Below are positions 31,813 through 39,359 of a DNA stretch of 40,709 bases, piece by piece. Both the position numbers and the translations under genes were made by a program. The notes under the pieces are model-generated. The model was not told the origin of the DNA and ran no database searches. It worked only from the letters and a program-made list of their open reading frames with translations. The number at the start of each line of letters is the position of its first letter. The stretch's first letter is position 1. The stretch is taken from positions 1 through 40,709 of the forward strand of contig JAQVHY010000012.1 in NCBI GenBank assembly GCA_028695935.1, in the 5' to 3' direction. The DNA is from Desulfobacca sp. (GTDB taxonomy: Bacteria > Desulfobacterota > Desulfobaccia > Desulfobaccales > Desulfobaccaceae).

Positions 31813-32502
31813 ATGCCGCTAAGGTTGATAGTTTTTGATTTAGATGACACTCTTTACCTGGAAAGAGACTTTGTTAAAAGTGGATTTAAAGCGGTTGGCG
31901 ATTATTTGCATAGTTTAGGGACTATTGATTCTGACGCTTTTTTTAAAACCGCTTGGGCTTTATTTGAAGACGGAGCGCGTGGCAGTATTTTCAATCAGGC
32001 GTTAGATATTTTAGGCAATCCTGTTTCTAATGAGCTCATAGCTGAACTGATCGCAGTCTACCGGCAACATCAGCCGGCTATAATAGCTTTTGAGGATGCT
32101 GGAAATTTGTTGCAGATGTTAAAAAGGCAAAAAATCATTCTCGCCTTAATTAGTGATGGTCCTGTTCAAACTCAAAAAAATAAACTTGGTGCCCTGGGCC
32201 TGACGGGCTTCTTTGAACATATCATCTTGACTGAATATTATGGTATTACATGGCGGAAGCCGAGTCCAACCTCGTTTTTAGCAGTCATGCACTCTGCCCA
32301 GGTAGAAGCCCACCAGTGTAGCTATGTGGCTGATAACCCTAGAAAAGACTTTTGGGCTCCCAATATTTTAGGTTGGCATAGTGTTCGGCTCCGTGATAAA
32401 CAAGGCCTTTATTATCAAGAGACCAGCCCCCCAGGCGGAGAACCGCAAGATACAGTTGGAGACTTTAAAACCCTATGTCAACTACTTTTAAAAAATATTT
32501 AA
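31813..32502 (+). CDS. HAD-superfamily phosphatase
   Basis: The 229-residue protein has the four HAD motifs: VFDLDDTL with nucleophile Asp9 and acid Asp11, ISDGP (motif II), WRKPSP with the conserved Lys (motif III), and SYVADNPRKDF (motif IV). The cap insert between motifs I and II is helical, as in type C1 caps. It probably dephosphorylates a small sugar or sugar-nucleotide precursor. It starts 2 bases after the ATP-grasp gene and overlaps the exosortase gene by 28 bases, so these are one translational unit. Confidence 0.88.
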   Translation: MPLRLIVFDLDDTLYLERDFVKSGFKAVGDYLHSLGTIDSDAFFKTAWALFEDGARGSIFNQALDILGNPVSNELIAELIAVYRQHQPAIIAFEDAGNLLQMLKRQKIILALISDGPVQTQKNKLGALGLTGFFEHIILTEYYGITWRKPSPTSFLAVMHSAQVEAHQCSYVADNPRKDFWAPNILGWHSVRLRDKQGLYYQETSPPGGEPQDTVGDFKTLCQLLLKNI

Positions 32503-34010
32503 CTTCAAAATTTAACTTTTCGTTAGTAACCCTTATTGCCGGGCTGGGCCTGGTAGCGGGATTGCTCTACTTGTATTGGCCCGTCCTCACTAGGTTGATT
32601 GTGAGTTTGGCGGAAAGCGAAGATTACTCCTATGGGTTGCTAATTCCCCTGATTAGCGGTTATATTGTCTATCGCAAGTGGCCGCAAATCCGCGCCCAGG
32701 CTGGGCAACCTTCCTGGATAGGCCTGGCGGTTATGGCCTTAGGGATCAGCCTTTATATCCTGGGAGAATTGGCTGCTGAACTATACACCACCCGCTTTTC
32801 CTTCGTGATCGTTTTGAGTGGCTTAGTTCTGCTAGTGGGCGGATGGAGGTTCTTGCGGTTGCTGGCCTTCCCCCTTATCCTCCTGGTTCTGATGCTGCCG
32901 CTCCCGGAGCTAATCACTTATAAGCTTACCCTGCCCCTGCAATTAATTTCTTCTCGCCTGGCCACCTGGTTTCTGCAAATTTCTGGAGTACCGGTTTTCC
33001 AGCAGGGGAATATCATTGACTTGGGTTATAAGCAACTCCAGGTGGTCCATGCCTGCAGCGGCCTGCGCTATATCTTACCTATTCTAGCCTTGGGTATAAT
33101 TTTTTGCTATTTTTACCAACGCCGCCTGTGGAAGGTGGTCGTCCTGTTAGCCAGTCTGGTACCCCTGGCCATTGTCGCCAACGCCCTGCGGGTGGCCGCG
33201 ATGGGCCTGTACCCGGCTCTGATCGAGGGCTTCTGGCACGGATTCTCGGGATGGCTCATTTTCATATTTTGTTTAGAGATTATCGCCCTGTTTAATTGGT
33301 TGTTAAACTATCTTTGGCCCTCCCCCCCCTCGGCTCTGGCCGTTCTAGGGACCTTTGTGAAAAATCCCCAAGCATATCCCCAGTTGAATTTAAACCTCTA
33401 TCTGCTGGGGGGTCTAGCGTTGGTACTCCTTGCCATTCCCTTGACCCAGCGGGCCGCGATCGCTCCTCCGGTGGCCCTTAAACAAAGCTTTGCTCATTTT
33501 CCCATGCAACTTGGCTCCTGGCAGGGACATCATACGTACGTTGACCCCGCGGAACTCAAGGCCACCAAGTCCCATGCTCACCTGAGCGCGGACTTTATCA
33601 ATCCTGATCATGGCCAGGTCAACCTGTGGATTGCCTATTATGAAACTCAGAAAAAGGCCGGCGGCTTTGTCCACTCCCCTAAAGGCTGCTTGACCGCGAG
33701 CGGCTGGCGACTCCTAAAAAGCGGGATCTATGAGATAACTCCAGAGCTCCCGGTAAATTATCTGCTAGTAGAGAAAATGGGAACCAAACTCATAGTTTTT
33801 TACTGGTATATGCAGCGGGGGCGTTGGCTCACCAGCGAATATCTCAATAAGTTTTATATGGCGTACGATGGCTTCTTACACCGGCGCACCGACGGAGCAC
33901 TTATTCGACTGAGCACCATCGCGCATCCGGATCTCAAGGCCGGGGAAGAAAGACTAGCATCCTTTGCCCAATTGCTGGCCCCAGAATTGCATAAATTTAT
34001 TCCAGATTAA
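32475..34010 (+). CDS. Exosortase fused to an EpsI domain
   Basis: The 511-residue protein is an exosortase: about eight membrane helices in residues 15-285, with the catalytic triad in place: Cys194 (VVHACSGLRY), Arg239 (VANALRVAAMG) and His255 (EGFWHGFSGW). Exosortases cleave PEP-CTERM-type tails from exported proteins and attach the proteins at the cell surface, coupled to exopolysaccharide. After another helix (about 307-325) a periplasmic EpsI domain follows (PMQLGSWQGHH, VNLWIAYYETQKKAGGFVHSP, CLTASGW, YWYMQRGRWLTSEY). The fusion resembles XrtA/XrtD-type enzymes; the exact subtype is not decided. No PEP-CTERM-type substrate is coded in the window. Its start overlaps the HAD gene by 28 bases. 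Confidence 0.92.
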   Translation: MSTTFKKYLTSKFNFSLVTLIAGLGLVAGLLYLYWPVLTRLIVSLAESEDYSYGLLIPLISGYIVYRKWPQIRAQAGQPSWIGLAVMALGISLYILGELAAELYTTRFSFVIVLSGLVLLVGGWRFLRLLAFPLILLVLMLPLPELITYKLTLPLQLISSRLATWFLQISGVPVFQQGNIIDLGYKQLQVVHACSGLRYILPILALGIIFCYFYQRRLWKVVVLLASLVPLAIVANALRVAAMGLYPALIEGFWHGFSGWLIFIFCLEIIALFNWLLNYLWPSPPSALAVLGTFVKNPQAYPQLNLNLYLLGGLALVLLAIPLTQRAAIAPPVALKQSFAHFPMQLGSWQGHHTYVDPAELKATKSHAHLSADFINPDHGQVNLWIAYYETQKKAGGFVHSPKGCLTASGWRLLKSGIYEITPELPVNYLLVEKMGTKLIVFYWYMQRGRWLTSEYLNKFYMAYDGFLHRRTDGALIRLSTIAHPDLKAGEERLASFAQLLAPELHKFIPD

Positions 34011-34496
34011 ATCATGCCAGCGAGGGCCTAATACCTGGTGGAAAGGAAAATTAGCACAGCAGACCGGTGGTCTGAGGCGAATGTCCGCTCAATGCATTTA
34101 TAAATATGTTCAAGGTCTTAAATTTATTTTTTACCGAACAGATTGACCTTTCAGCAGAATTTGAGCAATCTTGGTAGCCGCTTGCTGTGGCATAGATTTC
34201 CAGCTTATATGGACATAAACTAAAGCTCGGCAATCACTAAAGCCAGCTAATATTGTAAGAAGCCCTCATTTATCTCTACTCCGCGAATTTTGTCGTTAAG
34301 CATTTAACCTGACCACCGAGACGGGAGCAAAAAATTTTGTCATCTCGGACCGATCCTGATCATGCGAGGGCAGTTAATCCTCCAGTTTATAGGATTGAAT
34401 AACTCCCAATGTTTCAAGTAGATTAATTTATTTTAAAATTCTTAATTTAGGGGGAAAGACCACATTCCTCGGCCAAATTCACAATCCCGGACTGTT
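34011..34496. other. Gene-free leader before the flippase gene
   Basis: No gene is supported in these 486 bases. A hairpin CAGACC/GGTCTG (34060-34074) and an imperfect stem-loop CCGAGAC to TCTCGG (near 34316-34355) lie in it, and the last 150 bases are AT-rich, where a promoter for the second half of the locus could sit. I could not fix -35 and -10 boxes. Confidence 0.4.
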
Positions 34497-36047
34497 GTGC
34501 TTGATGATATACCTCAGTATCTCTCCAATAGGAGGTTAGTGCGCAACACCTGTTATAACTTCCTAGGCAAAGTTCTACCACTGGGAGTGGGACTTATCTC
34601 CATCCCCATCTTAATCCAAGGTCTGGGGATTGAACGTTATGGTGTTCTTATCCTGACCTGGATGGTAATCGGCTATTTCGGGATTTTTGATCTAGGGATT
34701 GGCCGTGCCACCACCAAGTTTGTTGCCGAATATCTGAGCCGCAATAAGTCGGCAGAATTGCCCTCCTTGATCTGGACCTCGCTATCTTTGCTGTTCGGGT
34801 TGGGTCTAGTGGGAGCAGTAACAGCTTATCTGGCGACGCCGATGTTGGTTGAGAAATTTTTCAATATCTCTGGTCCACTGATCGGAGAAACCCGTCTCGC
34901 CTTTTACCTATTGGCTTTCTCCATACCTTTTGTGGTTTGCACCGCCGGCATGTCTGGGGTGTTGGAGGCTCAACAACGTTTTGGCCTGATCAACGCCATC
35001 CGCACCCCGGCCAGTCTGGCTACTTATCTAGCACCCCTGCCGGTGTTGGCATTTACTAACAGCTTATATCCTATCGTAGCCCTGACGGTTGGCATTCGTT
35101 TGCTGGTCTGGTTAACATTTGGCTATTTTTGCCTGAGCTCTCTGCCCGGCAGGATTCGCCCGAGCCGGCCCCACCTTGACGATATCAAAAGACTTCTGGG
35201 TTTTGGGGGGTGGTTGACGGTTAGCAATATCATCTCCCCGGTCATGGTTTACATGGATCGCTTTCTGATCGGCGCCCTGCTGACCATGCAAGCCGTGGCT
35301 TATTATGTTACTCCTTATGAAATTGTAGCCAAACTCTGGATTATCCCTCAGAGCCTGGTGCCCGTCTTATTCTCGGCTTTCAGCGCCTATGCCATAGAAC
35401 AAAAGGATAAACTCGTTAGCTTGCAGCACCGAGGCGTTAAATATACCTTTCTCGTCCTTACCCCTATTACTGTTGGTGTCATCATTTTCGCCCGGCCCTT
35501 TCTGGGTTTATGGTTGGGTCCGGAATTTGCGCAAGTCAGTACGCCCATATTACAACTACTGGCAGTAGGAGTGCTGATCAATTCCATTGCCCATATCCCC
35601 TATAGTGCCATCCAGGCCCTGGGCCGTCCCGACCTTACGGCCAAGCTCCATCTCTTAGAGTTACCGGTCTATCTGGCGGTCCTCTGGTTCGCTATCCATA
35701 CCCTCGGGCTTATCGGGGTGGCGTTGGCCTGGGTCTTACGGGTCAGTCTGGATGCCGGCGTGCTGTTCTGCTGGGTACGGCGCTTGCAACCAGAAAAAAC
35801 CGGAAGCCCTCGGCGCCTTAAGATAGGCCTTTGGCTCCCTGCCGGTTTATTACTGGGAGCCACCTATTTCCTGGCTCTGACGCCCCATAATACTCTTAAA
35901 ATCGTATTTTTTCCAGTTATTATAGCCATCTTTACAGTCCTGGCCTGGCTATATATTTTGGATAATTTAGAAAAGACGCAATTTTTTATTATAAAAGCTA
36001 AGCTGGTGAGATTCCTGCTTTATAGGGGGGGAGATCTCTATGGCTAA
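34497..36047 (+). CDS. Wzx-type oligosaccharide flippase
   Basis: The 516-residue membrane protein has about 14 hydrophobic helices and the opening of the PST/MATE-like flippase family: NTCYNFLGKVLPLGVGLISI, GIERYGVLILTWMVIGYFGIFDLGIGRATTKFVAEYL. It moves lipid-linked repeat units from the inner to the outer face of the inner membrane. The start is GTG at 34497 with no clear ribosome site, after a long leader. It opens the second half of the locus, which is separated from the exosortase gene by 486 bases. Confidence 0.9.
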   Translation: MLDDIPQYLSNRRLVRNTCYNFLGKVLPLGVGLISIPILIQGLGIERYGVLILTWMVIGYFGIFDLGIGRATTKFVAEYLSRNKSAELPSLIWTSLSLLFGLGLVGAVTAYLATPMLVEKFFNISGPLIGETRLAFYLLAFSIPFVVCTAGMSGVLEAQQRFGLINAIRTPASLATYLAPLPVLAFTNSLYPIVALTVGIRLLVWLTFGYFCLSSLPGRIRPSRPHLDDIKRLLGFGGWLTVSNIISPVMVYMDRFLIGALLTMQAVAYYVTPYEIVAKLWIIPQSLVPVLFSAFSAYAIEQKDKLVSLQHRGVKYTFLVLTPITVGVIIFARPFLGLWLGPEFAQVSTPILQLLAVGVLINSIAHIPYSAIQALGRPDLTAKLHLLELPVYLAVLWFAIHTLGLIGVALAWVLRVSLDAGVLFCWVRRLQPEKTGSPRRLKIGLWLPAGLLLGATYFLALTPHNTLKIVFFPVIIAIFTVLAWLYILDNLEKTQFFIIKAKLVRFLLYRGGDLYG

Positions 36048-36074
36048 TTCAGGTGAAAATCTCATTAGAGACTC

Positions 36075-36158
36075 GGCTGCTCCCTTTAGGGAGCGGCTTC
36101 TGGCCCAAGATTATTAGTGGCAGGAGTGGCTCCCACTCAAATTTAGCCCCATCTGGGG
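36075..36158. repeat. Three consecutive hairpins between flippase and glycosyltransferase genes
   Basis: In the 142-base gap, GCTCCC-TTTA-GGGAGC (36079-36094, extended by G-T pairs to 36075-36098), GAGTGG-CTC-CCACTC (36124-36138) and CCCC-ATCT-GGGG (36147-36158) follow one another. There is no T run. A dispersed palindromic element or a processing/stability structure is possible. An antisense 69-codon frame across it is judged not to be a gene. Confidence 0.5.
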
Positions 36159-36189
36159 GAGGAACTGGTCTTAATCGGAGAAAAGTAAG

Positions 36190-37167
36190 ATGATCAAACC
36201 ACTCACCATTTCCATTGCGATGACTACTTACAATGGCGAGCGCTTCCTGCAGGAACAACTGGATAGCTTCACAAACCAGAGCCGACTGCCCGATGAATTA
36301 GTGGTGTGCGATGACGGCTCCCAAGATAGCACCATGAAAATACTGCAGGCATTTGCCGAGCGTGCTCCTTTCAAGGTTCGCCTTTACCAAAATCCTGAGA
36401 ATCTGGGGGTTTCCAAAAATTTTGAAAAGGCTATGTCACTTTGCCAGGGAGATATCATTGTACTATCTGATCAAGACGATGTTTGGCGATTTCCTAAGTT
36501 AGCCATAATTGAACAAGCCTTTATTAAATATCCAAATGTTGGTCTGGTATTACATGACGCTGTAATAACCTCAGAGAATTTGTATCCGCTCGAAGACTCT
36601 ATGTGGAAGCATTATGAGCTACTTTACTTACCAGAGTATTTAGCAGCAGGTCATTTTACATGGTTCTTCAAAAAATATTGGGGTATTAATGGAGCATTTA
36701 TGGCTTTATCAAAAAGTCTTTTGGAAATGTTATTACCAATTCCACCATTGTGGTGTCATGATAAATGGATTTCTTTCGCTGGTAGTACGCTATTAGGAGT
36801 AGTCCCGATACCTCTTCAATTAACATTATATCGGAACCATCCAAACCAAACATCCAAGTTTAAGCTCCTGGGCCTAATCGGTAATTTCAATACGGCTAGA
36901 ACTACTACAAGAATTTGTTATCAGGAAAGAGCACTAATGTGGAAAGAGGCTCTTTATAGGTTTTTAGCAGATGCTAAGTTTAGCAAACATAAAGATATAA
37001 TTCCCATGATAGAAACCAAAATTGAGCATTATTTAGAAAGATATAATATGCCTGACTCAGTATTTGGTAGAGTAGCTTATATTTTGGCTAATAAGAGAAT
37101 CAAGCGATACCATGAATACTCACGAGGTTGGTTAAGCATTGCAAAAGATATAGTAAACTATACTTAG
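36190..37167 (+). CDS. Glycosyltransferase family 2 (rhamnosyltransferase-like)
   Basis: The 325-residue protein has a GT-A fold start: ISIAMTTYNGERFLQEQLDS near 8-27, LVVCDDGSQDST near 37-48, VLSDQDDVW near 94-102 with the metal-binding Asp pair, then ALSKSLLEMLLPIP and WCHDKW. It resembles rhamnosyltransferase-like GT2 enzymes of O-antigen and capsule loci. From about codon 110 the gene becomes AT-rich with different codon use from its first third, so it may be a hybrid or an imported piece. It adds one sugar to the lipid-linked repeat unit; donor and acceptor are unknown. Confidence 0.88.
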   Translation: MIKPLTISIAMTTYNGERFLQEQLDSFTNQSRLPDELVVCDDGSQDSTMKILQAFAERAPFKVRLYQNPENLGVSKNFEKAMSLCQGDIIVLSDQDDVWRFPKLAIIEQAFIKYPNVGLVLHDAVITSENLYPLEDSMWKHYELLYLPEYLAAGHFTWFFKKYWGINGAFMALSKSLLEMLLPIPPLWCHDKWISFAGSTLLGVVPIPLQLTLYRNHPNQTSKFKLLGLIGNFNTARTTTRICYQERALMWKEALYRFLADAKFSKHKDIIPMIETKIEHYLERYNMPDSVFGRVAYILANKRIKRYHEYSRGWLSIAKDIVNYT

Positions 37168-37187
37168 CAATCGGTGGTTTTTTATGC

Positions 37188-37193
37188 TATGAT
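37188..37193 (+). promoter_or_regulatory. Candidate extended -10 promoter inside the locus
   Basis: TG-C-TATGAT (37185-37193) is an extended -10 box, with a weak TAGCAA 17 bases upstream. Start is expected near 37200, giving a leader of about 115 bases before the GT4 gene that contains the stem-loop at 37204-37268. Confidence 0.3.
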
Positions 37194-37203
37194 TTTTATA
37201 TGT

Positions 37204-37268
37204 CAGGGCTAATTCCTTATGCCAGTTTCCCAAAGGCAGCTTAATACATAACCTCTCAGCCCTGTTTT
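37204..37268 (+). terminator. Possible terminator or attenuator before the GT4 gene
   Basis: CAGGGCT (37204-37210) pairs with AGCCCTG (37258-37264), directly followed by TTTT (37265-37268). The long loop holds an inner TGCC/GGCA stem (37220-37238). It lies in the gap between two glycosyltransferase genes of the same operon, so it could reduce rather than end transcription. Confidence 0.4.
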
Positions 37269-37313
37269 AGGATTTTTTAACGAGGCTTTGCCTTTACTAA
37301 CTGAGGTAATACC

Positions 37314-38480
37314 ATGTCAATAAATCAACTAGCAAGGCCGATTAAGATCCTGCACGTACCAGGTGATTGTATGTGGGAAGGGAGTATCCATACATGGCTC
37401 GTCCAGGTACTCCGCCATATCGACAGATCGCGGTTTTGCCTCGACTTCGTGGTACATACCAACCGGGAAGGTTATTACCATGCCGAAGTACGTTCCCTGG
37501 GCGCCAAAATCATGCCCTGTTTAAACTATTACCAGCCCTGGTGGTATCAGCAAAACTTGCAAAGAATATTAAAAGAAAATGGCCCCTATGACATTATTCA
37601 CACTCATATAGCGGATTACAGCGGTTGGGTGATGCGGGTGGCTTACAAGGCCGGTGTACCTATACGCATTCCTCATAGTCATAATAACCCTTCGCATTTT
37701 CCAGGGAATTCCCAGTTGTATTGGCGCTTCCGACTGATGGTGATGAGAAGGTGGCTAAGGAAATATTCAACTCATTTTTTGGCTGTTTCCCAAGATGCCC
37801 TAGCGATGTTTGGCGCTGATCGGGTTAAACACCGCCGTTATTATATATTAAACGCCCCCCCAATATTTCAGGCATACCATGAAAAAGTTGATTCGGCAGC
37901 GCTCAGAAATTCGCTGCATATTCCCCCCGAAGCCCCGGTAATTGGGCATGTGGGACGGTTTTGTGATGCAAAAAACCACTTCTTGATCCTGGAGATCGCC
38001 AAAGAGATGGCTAAAAATTTACCCCAGGCGCGCTTCCTTCTAATAGGTGATGGTCCTTTGCGCTCCGCGGTAGAAGCAAAAGCCCACGCCTTGGGCCTCG
38101 GCGACCAGGTGATCTTCGCGGGCTTCCGAAAAGACGTACCTCGTTTATTACTGGGCGCCCTAGACCTCTTTCTCTTTCCATCTTTATATGAAGGACTTGG
38201 ATTAGCCTTGGTGGAGGCCCAAGCCGCGGGCCTCCCCTGTGTTTATTCCGATATCATTCCTAAGGAAGCTGACGTGGTGCCGCTCTTGCTGCATCGACTC
38301 TCACTAAATTCCTCAATCCCCGCTTGGGCTGACGCCATCCGGGCAGCCCTGAACAATCCTCACGCTATCTCACAGCAGGAAGCCCTGAGAATGGTCGAAA
38401 AGAAATTTAATATTGTCGAAAATGTCAAAGAACTGGAAAGAATATACACCATTGCGCTTAATGAGGCTAAGCTAAGGTAA
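37314..38480 (+). CDS. Glycosyltransferase family 4 (GT-B fold, EpsF-like)
   Basis: The 388-residue protein has a GT-B glycosyltransferase layout. The N-terminal half holds ILHVPGDCMWEGSIHTWLVQ (where homologues often have a GG[AV]E motif), DIIHTHIADYSGWVMR and IPHSHNNPS. The C-terminal GT1/GT4 domain holds IGHVGRFCDAKNHFLILEIA, FLLIGDGPL, VIFAGFRKDVP and FLFPSLYEGLGLALVEAQAAG with the E-x7-E catalytic pair. It resembles EpsF-like exopolysaccharide enzymes. GAGGT precedes the ATG. The donor sugar is unknown. It is followed 6 bases later by the next glycosyltransferase. Confidence 0.92.
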   Translation: MSINQLARPIKILHVPGDCMWEGSIHTWLVQVLRHIDRSRFCLDFVVHTNREGYYHAEVRSLGAKIMPCLNYYQPWWYQQNLQRILKENGPYDIIHTHIADYSGWVMRVAYKAGVPIRIPHSHNNPSHFPGNSQLYWRFRLMVMRRWLRKYSTHFLAVSQDALAMFGADRVKHRRYYILNAPPIFQAYHEKVDSAALRNSLHIPPEAPVIGHVGRFCDAKNHFLILEIAKEMAKNLPQARFLLIGDGPLRSAVEAKAHALGLGDQVIFAGFRKDVPRLLLGALDLFLFPSLYEGLGLALVEAQAAGLPCVYSDIIPKEADVVPLLLHRLSLNSSIPAWADAIRAALNNPHAISQQEALRMVEKKFNIVENVKELERIYTIALNEAKLR

Positions 38481-38486
38481 TAATTT

Positions 38487-39359
38487 ATGAACCCTTTAGT
38501 TTCGGTAATTATGGCCGCTTACAACGCTGGTAATTTTATTGGCTCCGCGCTTAACTCTGTTCTGGGTCAGACCTATAGCAATTTTGAATTAATTATCGTG
38601 GATGATGCTTCAACAGACAACACCAGGGGAATAATCGAATCATATAACGACCCACGCCTGGTTATAATAAGAAATACAAAGAACCTGAAACCGGCAGCCG
38701 CCCGAAATATTGCCATTGATGCTGCCCATGGGAAGTATATTGCGTTATGTGACGCCGATGACCTCTGCATGCCTTCCAGGTTGAAGGTTCAAGTAAATTA
38801 TCTAGAAACCCATATAGAGATTGATGTAGTTGGTTCCAATGCTTACGTATTTGACGCCGCCGGCACTATCATCGGCGGATTGGTGCTTAAAGGAACCGAT
38901 CATCAGGCCTTAATTAAAAATATCAACTGGGACATTCCTTTAATTCATCCCAGCATTATGGCGCGGGCAACATGGTTTAAAAAGTATAGATACCGGGATA
39001 CTTATCATCGGGCCCAAGATCGGGAGCTTTTTTTTCGTTCCTATAAGGACAGCATATTTGCAAATATTCCGGAATTCTTATACGCTTATCGTGATCCCGG
39101 CAGGATAAACCCCAAAAAGTTGTTTTGGAATAACTGGTATGAAATTCATATGCGCTGGCGTCACTGGCAGGAATATCAACTGCCAAAGACTAGTGTGTTG
39201 GCTTTTTTACCCTTGTTAGCAGGACGATTGAGCTACTACGGTATTTTAGCCGCACTAGGCAAAAGTAATTATGGGGTCCGTTTAAAGCAGTTGGAAAGGA
39301 ACCCAACTTTTCATCAAAATCAACACTGGCTGCGGGACTGTCTTATTAAAAATGGCTGA
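38487..39359 (+). CDS. Glycosyltransferase family 2
   Basis: The 290-residue protein is a GT-A glycosyltransferase: VSVIMAAYNAGNFIGSALNS at 5-24, LIIVDDASTDNTRGIIESY near 35-53, ARNIAIDAAHGKYIALCDADD near 72-92 with the DxD-type metal site, and HRAQDRELFFRSY near 174-186. It probably adds a sugar in the repeat unit; donor and linkage cannot be read. It starts 6 bases after the GT4 gene and overlaps the polymerase gene by 8 bases, so the three are one unit. Confidence 0.92.
   Translation: MNPLVSVIMAAYNAGNFIGSALNSVLGQTYSNFELIIVDDASTDNTRGIIESYNDPRLVIIRNTKNLKPAAARNIAIDAAHGKYIALCDADDLCMPSRLKVQVNYLETHIEIDVVGSNAYVFDAAGTIIGGLVLKGTDHQALIKNINWDIPLIHPSIMARATWFKKYRYRDTYHRAQDRELFFRSYKDSIFANIPEFLYAYRDPGRINPKKLFWNNWYEIHMRWRHWQEYQLPKTSVLAFLPLLAGRLSYYGILAALGKSNYGVRLKQLERNPTFHQNQHWLRDCLIKNG

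Noticed and set aside
36049-36258. Minus-strand 69-codon frame over the hairpin cluster
   Set aside because: Runs through three palindromes and into the glycosyltransferase gene; looks like repeat DNA that happens to stay open.
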